This document shows, in pieces, positions 50,311-61,294 of a DNA stretch of 64,000 nucleotides. The position numbers and the translations under genes are program-made. Positions within the stretch are counted from its first letter, which is position 1; each line of letters starts with the position of its first letter. The notes below the pieces were generated by a model. It was not told the origin of the DNA, ran no database searches, and worked only from the letters and a program-made list of their open reading frames with translations. The stretch covers positions 930,001-994,000 of the forward strand of contig NZ_CP059467.1 of NCBI RefSeq assembly GCF_017894365.1, in the 5' to 3' direction. Origin of the DNA: Aromatoleum bremense (GTDB taxonomy: Bacteria > Pseudomonadota > Gammaproteobacteria > Burkholderiales > Rhodocyclaceae).

Positions 50311-50766
50311 TCAGCCGGAGTAGTGCGTGATGAACTCGAGCGGGTAGCGGCGCCCGGCAATCCAGTCGTCGACGCAGCGCATCACGAGCGGGCTGCGGTG
50401 ACGCGGCGTGCAGTCGCGCAGCTCGTCCGGCGTCAGCCACACCGCCCTGACGATGCCGTCGTCGAGCTTCGCGCCGGTCGACTCGCCGCGCACCGGGCCG
50501 CCGAAGGCGAAGCGCAGGTAGGTGATGTCGCCGTCCGGCACCGGCCACTGGTAGACGCCGACGAGGCACTCCGGCGCGAAACGGTACGCGGTCTCCTCGA
50601 GCACTTCACGCGTCGCCGCCGCGACGAGCGACTCCCCTTCTTCGAGATGACCCGCCGGCTGGTTGAAACGCAATCCGTCGGCGGTCTCTTCCTCGACGAC
50701 GAGGAAGCGGCCGCCGCGTTCGATGATCGCCGCGACGGTGACGTTGGGTTTCCAGGATCTGTTCAT
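50311..50766 (-). CDS. nudJ: Nudix hydrolase NudJ
   Basis: 151 residues. NVTVAAIIERGGRFLVVEEE and the Nudix box from AGHLEEGE (residue 38) to REVLEETAY (residue 61), with WLTPDELRD and the C-terminal IAGRRYPLEFITHYSG, match NudJ (phosphatase NudJ/HMP-PP hydrolase). In E. coli it hydrolyses nucleoside tri- and diphosphates and thiamin precursors. The order nudJ-(hypothetical)-mnmA is common in betaproteobacteria. Confidence 0.92.
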   Translation of the reverse strand: MNRSWKPNVTVAAIIERGGRFLVVEEETADGLRFNQPAGHLEEGESLVAAATREVLEETAYRFAPECLVGVYQWPVPDGDITYLRFAFGGPVRGESTGAKLDDGIVRAVWLTPDELRDCTPRHRSPLVMRCVDDWIAGRRYPLEFITHYSG

Positions 50767-51055
50767 CGCTTGCCGGGCAAAGGCGCGATTTTAGCGCCTC
50801 GGGCGCTGCCCTTGAAGGTCGCGTCGCGACGGCACGCGATGACGCCCAGCCGCCCACGGCTTTTCGTCGTCCGCCGTTTTGTTTCACCAAAACCGTCCGG
50901 CGACTTGCCGGGCGCATGGGCGGCACGCCCCGGCACCTGCCGCGAACGCGCCGCAGCCCGGCAAAAATACCGGACTTTGCGCTAGAATCGCCCGCTTGAT
51001 CCGCTTCGCCGCGGACGCTTTCACCAACCTGATTTTCCGCTGGAGAACACGCACC

Positions 51056-51976
51056 ATGTCCATGGCTGACCGCGACGGTTTCATCTGGCAGGACGGCAAA
51101 CTCGTGCCGTGGCGCGAAGCCACGACTCACGTCCTGACCCACTCCCTGCATTACGGCCTGGCCGTCTTCGAGGGCGTGCGCGCGTACAACACCGCCAGCG
51201 GCACCGCGATCTTCCGCCTCGCCGAGCACACGCAGCGCCTGATCAACTCGGGCAAGATCTACCGCATGGAGATCCCGTTCTCCAAGGAAGAGCTGATGGA
51301 AGCGCAGAAGGAAGTGGTGCGCGCCAACAAGCTCGAATCCTGCTACCTGCGCCCGCTCGCATTCTACGGTTCGGAAAAGATGGGCATCTCGACGCGCGGC
51401 GCGACGGTGCATGTCGCCATCGCCGCCTGGCCGTGGGGCGCATACCTCGGCGAGGAAGGCCTCGAGAAGGGCATCCGCATCAAGACGTCGTCCTACTCCC
51501 GCCACCACGTCAACGTCACGATGCCGCGTGCGAAGATGTCCGGCAGCTATGCGAACTCGATCCTCGCGAACCTCGAGGCGACCGAAGACGGCTACGACGA
51601 GGCGCTGCTGCTCGACACCCAGGGCTTCGTCGCCGAAGGCTCGGGCGAGAACCTCTTCGTCATCAAGGACGACAAGATCTACGAACCCGAGATCGCCTCG
51701 GCGCTGACCGGCATCACGCGCGACTCGGTGATCCAGGTCGCGCGCGAATTCGGCTACACGGTCGAGTCGCGCCGCATGACGCGCGACGACATCTACATCG
51801 CCGACGAAGCCTTCTTCACCGGCACGGCGGCGGAAGTGACACCGATCCGCGAACTCGACAACCGCACGATCGGCGAAGGCCGTCGCGGCCCGATCACGGC
51901 GAAGATCCAGGCCCGCTTCTTCGATATCGTCAATGGCCGCGCGCCCGAATACGAGCGCTGGCTCACCCACGTCTGA
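51056..51976 (+). CDS. ilvE: Branched-chain amino acid aminotransferase
   Basis: Last step of Val, Leu and Ile synthesis (PLP-dependent fold type IV). 306 residues from ATG 51056 with GGAG upstream; earlier in-frame starts add unrelated residues. The PLP lysine is K160 (MPRAKMSGSYANS). HSLHYGLAVFEGVRAY, EGSGENLFVIKDD and FFTGTAAEVTPI are conserved. Followed after 10 bp by a CHCC zinc-finger gene, as in other betaproteobacteria. Confidence 0.95.
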   Translation: MSMADRDGFIWQDGKLVPWREATTHVLTHSLHYGLAVFEGVRAYNTASGTAIFRLAEHTQRLINSGKIYRMEIPFSKEELMEAQKEVVRANKLESCYLRPLAFYGSEKMGISTRGATVHVAIAAWPWGAYLGEEGLEKGIRIKTSSYSRHHVNVTMPRAKMSGSYANSILANLEATEDGYDEALLLDTQGFVAEGSGENLFVIKDDKIYEPEIASALTGITRDSVIQVAREFGYTVESRRMTRDDIYIADEAFFTGTAAEVTPIRELDNRTIGEGRRGPITAKIQARFFDIVNGRAPEYERWLTHV

Positions 51977-51986
51977 GGATTCCTCC

Positions 51987-52187
51987 ATGGCCGAAACTCG
52001 CGACAAGACCCAGCCGATCGCCGTCACCGCGGCCGACCTGCCACTCGCCTGCCCGCGCCCCGACGCCCCGCTGTGGGCGCGGCACCCGCGGGTGTTTCTC
52101 GACGTGCTGAAGGAAGGCGAAGCGGTGTGCCCGTACTGCAGCGCGAAGTACGTGTTCACCGGCGAGCATCCGAAAGGCCATCACTGA
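51987..52187 (+). CDS. CHCC zinc-finger domain protein
   Basis: 66 residues from ATG 51987. Ligands C22 (LPLACPRPD), H33 (ARHPRVFLDV), C48 and C51 (AVCPYCSAKYVF) define the zf-CHCC fold. This domain is related to the complex I subunit NDUFS6 and is common as a small stand-alone protein after ilvE in betaproteobacteria. Likely cytoplasmic, zinc-binding; precise role unknown. Confidence 0.88.
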   Translation: MAETRDKTQPIAVTAADLPLACPRPDAPLWARHPRVFLDVLKEGEAVCPYCSAKYVFTGEHPKGHH

Positions 52188-52231
52188 ACGGCTCCGCCGC
52201 GCGGCAGTCCGTTCCATCAACGGGGGCGAAA

Positions 52232-52690
52232 ATGCCCCCCGTGACGAGCAAACTCATCGTGAGCAAACCCATCTACACTTCGGTCGCCGAAGCGGAAGCG
52301 GCGTTCTACGATGCGCTGGCACGCTCCGACCTCGACGCAATGATGACGGTCTGGTCGGAAGATGACGAAGTCGTCTGCGTGCATCCGGACACCCCGCGCC
52401 TGGTCGGGCTCGCTGCGGTGCGGGAATCCTGGCGCCAGCTGTTCGCGGGCGGCGTCCGCCTCCAGGTGCGCACCTCCCACCACGTGGTGTGCCAGAACAT
52501 GCTGCTGACGATCCACAACGTGATCGAACACGTCACAGTCGAAGGCGAGGACCGGCTGCCGCCGCCGATGATCGCGACCAACGTTTATACGCGGGGAGCG
52601 CTCGGCTGGCGCCTCGTCATGCACCACGCGTCCCCGGCGCCGGAAAACCCGCATGCCCCGGCTCACGGCGCGCCGCACGTCATGCACTGA
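52232..52690 (+). CDS. SnoaL-like (nuclear transport factor 2 fold) protein
   Basis: 152 residues from ATG 52232; GTG 52241 is an alternative. SVAEAEAAFYDALARSDLDA, VWSEDDEVVCVHPDTPRLVG and AVRESWRQLFAGG are typical of the SnoaL-like/DUF4440 group. The extreme C-terminus is His- and Pro-rich (HHASPAPENPHAPAHGAPH), unusual for the family and possibly metal-binding. No substrate can be inferred. Follows the zinc-finger gene by 44 bp. Confidence 0.78.
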   Translation: MPPVTSKLIVSKPIYTSVAEAEAAFYDALARSDLDAMMTVWSEDDEVVCVHPDTPRLVGLAAVRESWRQLFAGGVRLQVRTSHHVVCQNMLLTIHNVIEHVTVEGEDRLPPPMIATNVYTRGALGWRLVMHHASPAPENPHAPAHGAPHVMH

Positions 52691-52778
52691 ACGGGCTGTA
52701 ACAGCCCGGACAGGGCGCGCACCGGCAGGTCTGCGATAATGCCCGACGTCATTCACCCACCATCGACCGGCCTGCGCC

Positions 52779-54191
52779 ATGCCCCCTACTCCGAACTCCG
52801 CCACGCCCTCCTCCTACGCTCCGCCCGCCCCCGAGATCTTCAAGGCCTACGACATTCGCGGCATCGTCGACAAGACGCTCACCGCCGAGGCCGTGCGCGC
52901 GATCGGGCACGCGCTGGGCTCCGAGGCCAGGAAACGCTCGCAGCGCGCGATCGCGATCGGCCGTGACGGGCGTCTGTCAGGACCGGAGCTGGCGGGCGCG
53001 CTCGCCGACGGCATCCGCGCCGCCGGCGTCGATGTCGTCGACATCGGCTGCGTGCCGACGCCGCTGACGTACTTCGCCGCCTACCATCTCGGCACCGATT
53101 CCTGCGTCAGCGTCACCGGCAGCCACAATCCGCCCGACTACAACGGCCTGAAGATGGTGCTCGGCGGCGAGACGCTCTACGGCGACCTGATCCAGGACCT
53201 GCGCCGGCGCATCGTCGACAACGATCTCGCGCACGGCGCGGGCCAGCTGCGCGAAGCCCGGGTCGTCGACGCCTATCTCGACCGCGTCACCTCCGACGTG
53301 AAGCTCGCCCGCCCGATGAAGATCGTCATCGACTGCGGCAACGGCGTCGCCGGCGCGGTCGCCCCGCAGCTCTTCCGCCGCCTCGGCTGCGAGCTCGTCG
53401 AACTCTTCTGCGACGTCGACGGCACGTTCCCGAACCATCACCCCGATCCGTCCAAGCCTGAGAACCTGCAGGACGTCATCCGCGCGCTGCGCGACACGGA
53501 CGCCGAACTGGGCCTCGCGTTCGACGGCGACGGCGACCGCCTCGGCGTCGTCACGAAAGCCGGGCAGATCATCTACCCCGACCGCCAGCTGATGCTGTTT
53601 GCCGCCGACGTGCTGTCGCGCGTGCCGGGCGGCGAGATCATCTACGACGTCAAATGCACGCGCAACCTCGCCGGCTGGATCCGCGAGCACGGCGGCAAGC
53701 CGACGATGTGGAACACCGGCCACGCGCTCGTGAAGGCGAAGCTCAGGGAAACCGGCGCGCCGCTCGCCGGCGAGATGAGTGGCCACGTGTTCTTCAAGGA
53801 GCGCTGGTTCGGCTTCGACGACGGCCTGTACGCCGGCGCGCGGCTGCTCGAGATCCTGTCGCGCGCAGCCGATCCGAGCGCGGTGCTCGACGCGCTGCCC
53901 GATGCGGTGAGCACGCCCGAGCTCAATATCAAGATGGCCGAAGGCGAGCCGTTCGAGCTCGTGCGCCGGCTGAAGGAGTCCGCGCGCTTCGACGACGCCA
54001 GCGATGTCGTCACGATCGACGGCGTGCGCGTCGAATACGCCGACGGCTTCGGCCTCGCGCGGCCGTCGAACACGACGCCGGTCGTCGTGCTGCGCTTCGA
54101 AGCCGACTCGCAGCAAGCGATCGAGCGCATCCAGGCGGATTTCAGGCGCGCGATCGAAGGCGTCTGGCCGGGCGTGCAACTGCCGTTCTGA
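52779..54191 (+). CDS. algC: Phosphomannomutase/phosphoglucomutase (AlgC type)
   Basis: Interconverts hexose 1- and 6-phosphates for LPS, exopolysaccharide and sugar nucleotides. 470 residues. The phosphoserine loop is TGSHNPPDYNG (S115), the metal loop DGDGDRLGVV (about residues 249-258), the sugar loop GEMSGHVFF and the phosphate loop RPSNTTPVVVLRFE. An N-terminal extension of about 18 Pro/Ser-rich residues precedes the conserved FKAYDIRG. Normal AlgC length. The terminator at 54261 is shared with convergent alaS. Confidence 0.93.
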   Translation: MPPTPNSATPSSYAPPAPEIFKAYDIRGIVDKTLTAEAVRAIGHALGSEARKRSQRAIAIGRDGRLSGPELAGALADGIRAAGVDVVDIGCVPTPLTYFAAYHLGTDSCVSVTGSHNPPDYNGLKMVLGGETLYGDLIQDLRRRIVDNDLAHGAGQLREARVVDAYLDRVTSDVKLARPMKIVIDCGNGVAGAVAPQLFRRLGCELVELFCDVDGTFPNHHPDPSKPENLQDVIRALRDTDAELGLAFDGDGDRLGVVTKAGQIIYPDRQLMLFAADVLSRVPGGEIIYDVKCTRNLAGWIREHGGKPTMWNTGHALVKAKLRETGAPLAGEMSGHVFFKERWFGFDDGLYAGARLLEILSRAADPSAVLDALPDAVSTPELNIKMAEGEPFELVRRLKESARFDDASDVVTIDGVRVEYADGFGLARPSNTTPVVVLRFEADSQQAIERIQADFRRAIEGVWPGVQLPF

Positions 54192-54260
54192 GCGACCCGC
54201 CCCGCCTGCGAAGGGACGGCCGGCCGCGGGTGCCGTCGACGCGCTGCCGATTGGAACCGA

Positions 54261-54286
54261 AAAAAAGCCGCCCGCAGGCGGCTTTT
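54261..54286. terminator. Bidirectional terminator between algC and alaS
   Basis: The 11-bp stem AAAAAGCCGCC/GGCGGCTTTTT with loop CGCA gives a T tract in both directions. It sits between the convergent stops. Confidence 0.9.
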
Positions 54287-54303
54287 TCCGGAAGCGGGGG
54301 CGA

Positions 54304-56925
<2,622 letters not shown>

Positions 56926-57055
56926 GGGTGAGGTTCGCCTGGACTGATCGGATCGACACAGCGGAATTCGTAAAACGGCAATTCTAACGGATGAAAGGAG
57001 GCCGAGAGGCTTCGCCTATAATCGGCCGACCCCAACTGCACAGGAAGACGAGAAA

Positions 57056-57607
57056 ATGGGACATCGGCTCTCGAAGATCTACACCCGCACCGGCGACGCC
57101 GGGACGACCGGGCTGGGCGACGGCAAGCGTGTGGCGAAGAACAGCCGGCGTATCGACACGCTCGGCGAAGTCGACGAACTGAACGCGGTCGTCGGGCTGC
57201 TGCTGTGCGAGGACCTGCCGGACGACGTGCAGGCGCTGCTGACCGACGTGCAGCATGATCTCTTCGACCTCGGCGGCGAGATCTGCATCCCCGGCATGAG
57301 CATGATCAGCCAAAAGCATGTCGACAAGCTCGAGACCGAACTCGACCGGCTCAACGAACCGCTCGAACCGCTGAAGGACTTCATCCTGCCCGGCGGCAGC
57401 CGCGCCGCGGCGCTCGCGCACCTCGCGCGCACGGTCTGCCGCCGGGCGGAACGCGCGATCGTTGCACTGGGACAGGAAGAAGCGGTCAACGACGGGCCGC
57501 GCCAGTATCTGAACCGGTTTTCCGACCTGCTGTTCGTGCTCGGCCGCGTGCTCAACCGTGCCGCCGGCCGCGGCGACGTGCTGTGGCAGAAAGGCAAGAA
57601 CGCCTGA
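57056..57607 (+). CDS. Cob(I)alamin adenosyltransferase, PduO type
   Basis: Makes adenosylcobalamin from corrinoid and ATP. 183 residues. The N-terminal ATP loop KIYTRTGDAGTTGLGDGKRV, GEVDELNAVVG and the C-terminal RRAERAIVALGQ with YLNRFSDLLFVLGRVLNR are the PduO signatures. It is a trimeric cytoplasmic enzyme. Divergent from alaS and convergent with dinB (8-bp gap). No other cobalamin genes nearby, so it probably serves salvage. Confidence 0.93.
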   Translation: MGHRLSKIYTRTGDAGTTGLGDGKRVAKNSRRIDTLGEVDELNAVVGLLLCEDLPDDVQALLTDVQHDLFDLGGEICIPGMSMISQKHVDKLETELDRLNEPLEPLKDFILPGGSRAAALAHLARTVCRRAERAIVALGQEEAVNDGPRQYLNRFSDLLFVLGRVLNRAAGRGDVLWQKGKNA

Positions 57608-57615
57608 AGTTCGCC

Positions 57616-58689
57616 TCACTCCGCCCCGTCGGCGTCCGCGAACAGCGGAAGCTGCGGGTCCGGCGCCGCGCAGGCAGCGAAGCGCACGCCGACGCCAAGC
57701 AGACGTACCGGCAGGCCGCGGCGGCGGTGGCCTTCGGCGAGCAGCCGTGTCCAGGTTTCGGCGACGGGCGCCGGATCGACGCATTCCGCCGTCGTCTGCG
57801 TGAAATCCGAGAACTTCACCTTGACGAAAACCTTGTGCACCGTCTCGCCGTCGCGCAGCCGCGTCATGCGGCGCGAGAATTCCTCGACGAGCGCCGGCAA
57901 GGCCTCGAGGCAGGCCTGCAGGTCGGGAAGGTCGCGGTTGTAGGTCGTCTCCACCGACAGGGATTTGCGCTCGCGGTCGGGCGCGACCGGCCGGTCATCG
58001 ATGCCGCGGCACAGCCGGTGCAGGTTCGCGCCGAAGCTGCCGAATTCGCGCGTCAGATCGGCGAGACTCCAGCCGCGCAGATCGCCGCACGTCTCCACTC
58101 CCAGCCGCAGCAGGCGCTCGGCGGTGACCTTGCCGACGCCGAAGATCTTCTTCACCGGCAACTCGGCGACGAAGGCGTCGACCTCTTCCGGGCGCACGAC
58201 GAACTGCCCGTTTGGCTTCCTCCAGTCGCTCGCGACCTTCGCGACGAACTTGTTCGGTGCGATGCCCGCCGACGCGGTGATGCCGACTTCGTCATGGATG
58301 CGGCTGCGGATCTCCTGCGCCATCAGCGTCGCGCTGCCGCGGCAGCGATCGACGGCGGTGACGTCGAGATAGGCCTCGTCGAGCGACAGCGGTTCGACGA
58401 GCGCGGTGTATTCGCGGTAGATCGCGAGGATCTGGCGCGACGCCGCACGGTAGCGGGTGAAGTCCGGCGGCAACAGCAGCAAGTGCGGGCACAGCCGCAG
58501 CGCGTGCGCACTCGACATCGCCGAACGCACACCGAAAGCGCGCGCCTCGTAGTTGCACGTCGCAACGACACCGCGCTCGCCGGGCTTGCCGCCGACCGCG
58601 AGCGGGCGGCCGACGAGCGACGGATCGTCGCGCATCTCGACGGCCGCGTAGAAGCAGTCGCAATCGCAGTGGATGATCTTGCGCGACAC
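57616..58689 (-). CDS. dinB: DNA polymerase IV (DinB)
   Basis: Y-family translesion polymerase. 357 residues from GTG 58689; the ribosome site is weak. Catalytic acidic residues lie in IIHCDCDCFYAAVE (D9) and LSLDEAYLD. GIAPNKFVAKVASDWRKPNG is conserved. The steric-gate position is Tyr (CFYAAVE) where E. coli DinB has Phe. A clamp-binding motif QLPLF sits at residues 346-350 near the C-terminus. Usually SOS-induced; I did not find a convincing LexA box in the short upstream gap. Confidence 0.95.
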   Translation of the reverse strand: MSRKIIHCDCDCFYAAVEMRDDPSLVGRPLAVGGKPGERGVVATCNYEARAFGVRSAMSSAHALRLCPHLLLLPPDFTRYRAASRQILAIYREYTALVEPLSLDEAYLDVTAVDRCRGSATLMAQEIRSRIHDEVGITASAGIAPNKFVAKVASDWRKPNGQFVVRPEEVDAFVAELPVKKIFGVGKVTAERLLRLGVETCGDLRGWSLADLTREFGSFGANLHRLCRGIDDRPVAPDRERKSLSVETTYNRDLPDLQACLEALPALVEEFSRRMTRLRDGETVHKVFVKVKFSDFTQTTAECVDPAPVAETWTRLLAEGHRRRGLPVRLLGVGVRFAACAAPDPQLPLFADADGAE

Positions 58690-58846
58690 GCGCTGTGCCC
58701 GATGCGGAGGATCGACGCTGCGGCTTCAGGCGCCGACCCCGGCATCCATCGCGCGCGGACCGGGAAGGCGCGGCGTTTTGCGGCAGGTCGGCGCGTACAT
58801 GATCCCGGCCCTCAACCGCCGGCGCGGCAGCTACCCGATCGCCGCG

Positions 58847-59929
58847 TCACTCCAGGTCGGCGCGTTTGACGCGGCGCTGACGTACCGCCTCGGCGAGGAT
58901 TTCGAGCACCGTGACGCTGTCTTCCCAGCCCAGGCACGCGTCGGTAATGCTCTTGCCGTACTCGAGCTCCTTGCCCGGGATCAGGTCCTGGCGCCCTTCC
59001 TTCAGGTGCGACTCGACCATCACGCCGATGATGCGGTCGTCGCCGGCTGCCATCTGCGCGCCGACGTCGCGCGCGACCTCGATCTGCAGGCGGTGCTGCT
59101 TGCGGCTGTTGGCGTGCGAGAAGTCGATCATCACCTTGCCCGGCACGCCCGAAGCGGCGAGCTCCTTGCAGGCTGCATCGACGCTGACGGCGTCGTAGTT
59201 GGTGCTCTTGCCGCCACGCAGGATGACGTGGCAGTCCTCGTTGCCGAGCGTCGTGACGATCGCCGAATGCCCCGCCTTCGTCACGGAGAGGAAATGATGC
59301 GGCGACTGTGCGGCCTTGATCGCGTCGACAGCGATCCTGACGTTGCCGTCGGTGCCGTTCTTGAAGCCGACCGGGCACGACAGCCCGGACGCCAGCTCGC
59401 GGTGCACCTGGCTTTCGGTCGTGCGCGCGCCGATCGCGCCCCACGCGATCAGGTCGGCGATGTACTGCGGTGTGATCATGTCGAGGAACTCGGTGCCCGC
59501 GGGCAGCCCCATCTCGTTGATCTCCCACAGCAGCTTGCGCGCGAGCCGCACGCCTTCGTTGATGCGGAAGCTGTTGTCGAGGTAGGGATCGTTGATCAGG
59601 CCTTTCCAGCCGACCGTCGTGCGCGGCTTCTCGAAATACACCCGCATCACGACGAGCAGGTCGTCCTTGTGGCGCGCGGCCTCGACCTTGAGCTTGCGCG
59701 CGTATTCGAGCGCCGCGTCCAGATCGTGGATCGAGCACGGCCCGACGACGACCAGCAGGCGGTCGTCAGCGCCGAACAGGATGCGGTGGATCCCCTGCCT
59801 CGCCTCGTACGCGACTTCGGCCGCCTTTGGCGTCGCCGGAAATTCGCGCAGCACGTGGGCGGGCGGAATCAGTTCCTTGATCTCCTGGATGCGGACATCA
59901 TCGATGTGAAGCTTGACTGAGGCAGACAT
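58847..59929 (-). CDS. aroG: 3-deoxy-D-arabino-heptulosonate 7-phosphate synthase (class I, AroG/F/H type)
   Basis: First step of the shikimate pathway. 360 residues. LLVVVGPCSIHDLDAALEYA, MRVYFEKPRTTVGWKGLIND, GARTTESQVHRELASGLSCP and DFSHANSRKQ carry the PEP/E4P and metal sites. It is the feedback-regulated AroAI-alpha type; which amino acid regulates it cannot be read reliably. Alone between dinB and mog on the same strand. Confidence 0.95.
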   Translation of the reverse strand: MSASVKLHIDDVRIQEIKELIPPAHVLREFPATPKAAEVAYEARQGIHRILFGADDRLLVVVGPCSIHDLDAALEYARKLKVEAARHKDDLLVVMRVYFEKPRTTVGWKGLINDPYLDNSFRINEGVRLARKLLWEINEMGLPAGTEFLDMITPQYIADLIAWGAIGARTTESQVHRELASGLSCPVGFKNGTDGNVRIAVDAIKAAQSPHHFLSVTKAGHSAIVTTLGNEDCHVILRGGKSTNYDAVSVDAACKELAASGVPGKVMIDFSHANSRKQHRLQIEVARDVGAQMAAGDDRIIGVMVESHLKEGRQDLIPGKELEYGKSITDACLGWEDSVTVLEILAEAVRQRRVKRADLE

Positions 59930-60021
59930 GGCGAAACTCTGTTGAGCAGCGTTGGCAAGCGAACGATTCTAGCCGAAGATCGCCCGTTCCTGCGCCAGCA
60001 GCGTCCCGCCAGGGTTCCGAT

Positions 60022-60612
60022 TCAGGCCTTTTTCGGCCGGATCGCCTGCTTCGGACGGAAGGCCTTGATGACTTCGTCATCGGTCTCGACGTACGGCCCG
60101 CCGATCAGGTCGATGCAGTACGGAATCGCTGCGAAGATGCCGACGTGACTCACCGAGCCGTCGGCGGCGCGCAGTCCTTCGAGCGTTTCACGGATCGATT
60201 TCGGCTGTCCGGGCAGATTGACGATCAGGCTCTTGCCGCGGATCACGGCGACCTGCCGCGACAGGATCGCGGTCGGCACGAAGTTGAGGCTGATCCGACG
60301 CATCTCCTCGCCGAAGCCGGGCATCTCCTTTTCGCCGACCGCGAGCGTCGCTTCCGGCGTGACGTCGCGCGGCGCGGGTCCGGTGCCGCCGGTGGTCAGG
60401 ATCAGCGCGCAGCCGGCGGCGTCGGCAAGCTCGATCAGCGTGCGCTCGATCGTCGGCCGCTCGTCTGGAATCAGCCGCATTTCGGCGCGCCATGGCGAGG
60501 TCAGCGCGCGATCGAGCCACTCGCGCAGCGCCGGAATGCCCTGGTCCTGGTACGTGCCGTCGGAGGCGCGGTCGCTGATCGACACCAGGCCGATCGTGAT
60601 TTCGTCACTCAT
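60022..60612 (-). CDS. mog: Molybdopterin adenylyltransferase Mog
   Basis: Adenylylates molybdopterin before Mo insertion. 196 residues from ATG 60612 (AAGGGG upstream). ITIGLVSISDRASDGTYQDQ, LTTGGTGPAPRDVTPEATLA, EMPGFGEEMRRISLNFVPTA and NLPGQPKSIRETLEGL align with E. coli Mog along the whole length, distinguishing it from MoaB. Molybdoenzymes such as nitrate reductase would need it. yjgA lies 48 bp upstream. Confidence 0.95.
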   Translation of the reverse strand: MSDEITIGLVSISDRASDGTYQDQGIPALREWLDRALTSPWRAEMRLIPDERPTIERTLIELADAAGCALILTTGGTGPAPRDVTPEATLAVGEKEMPGFGEEMRRISLNFVPTAILSRQVAVIRGKSLIVNLPGQPKSIRETLEGLRAADGSVSHVGIFAAIPYCIDLIGGPYVETDDEVIKAFRPKQAIRPKKA

Positions 60613-60660
60613 GAGAATCCCCTTTGGATCATCCGGCACCGCCAGAACACCCGGCCGTGC

Positions 60661-61233
60661 TCACTCTTCGTCGTCATCCTGCGGCTCGTCCGCCGGGCCC
60701 GCGGCGGCGCCGGCCTCGAGGTCGCGCAGCACGCGGAACAGCTCGCGGAACGCGCGCGGCGGCTTGTTCTGCTCGCGCTCCTTCAACGCATTGCGGCGCA
60801 AGGTGCGCAGCTGCTGGAAATCCGCCTCCGGCCAGGTCTCGGCGATCCTCTGCAGCACCTTCTCGTCGTCGAGCAGATCGGAGCGCAGGCGCTCGAGCCG
60901 GTGCTGGCGCGCGACCTCGGCCTTCGACAGGCCGTTGAACACGTCGAGCTGCGCCTGGATCGGCTCGGGATCGATGTGGCGCATCAGCTTGCCGACGTAT
61001 TGCATCTGGCGCCGCCGCGCCTCGTGCTTCGTCATGCGCTTGGCCTCGCGCACCGCGTCGGCGAGCGCTTCGGGCATCGGCACTTTCTTCAACTGGTCGG
61101 TAGACAGCGCGACCAGTTGCTCGCCGAGATCCTGCAGCGCGTGCATGTCGCGCTTGCGCTGGCTCTTGCTTGGCGGCAGCGGCAGCCCTTCCTCGTCGTC
61201 GGGGAGGTTGTCGTCGTGGTCGGCGTGGATCAT
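60661..61233 (-). CDS. yjgA: YjgA/DarP family ribosome-associated protein (DUF615)
   Basis: 190 residues from ATG 61233; the longer in-frame start lacks homology. SKSQRKRDMHALQDLGEQLV, REAKRMTKHEARRRQMQYVG and MRHIDPEPIQAQLD are DUF615 hallmarks. E. coli DarP helps late 50S assembly. Acidic tail (DEPQDDDEE). Divergent from pmbA by about 60 bp, as in many beta- and gammaproteobacteria, linking the TldD/TldE system to this locus. Confidence 0.93.
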   Translation of the reverse strand: MIHADHDDNLPDDEEGLPLPPSKSQRKRDMHALQDLGEQLVALSTDQLKKVPMPEALADAVREAKRMTKHEARRRQMQYVGKLMRHIDPEPIQAQLDVFNGLSKAEVARQHRLERLRSDLLDDEKVLQRIAETWPEADFQQLRTLRRNALKEREQNKPPRAFRELFRVLRDLEAGAAAGPADEPQDDDEE

Positions 61234-61294
61234 GAAAAGTACAGTGCGTGGGAACGGGGTAAGATTATAGCCTTTGCTCCCTGGTCTCCCGCCC

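Noticed and set aside
52692..52708. Short CGGGCTG/CAGCCCG hairpin after the SnoaL-like gene
   Set aside because: Three-base loop, seven-base stem and no T tract; too weak to call a terminator.
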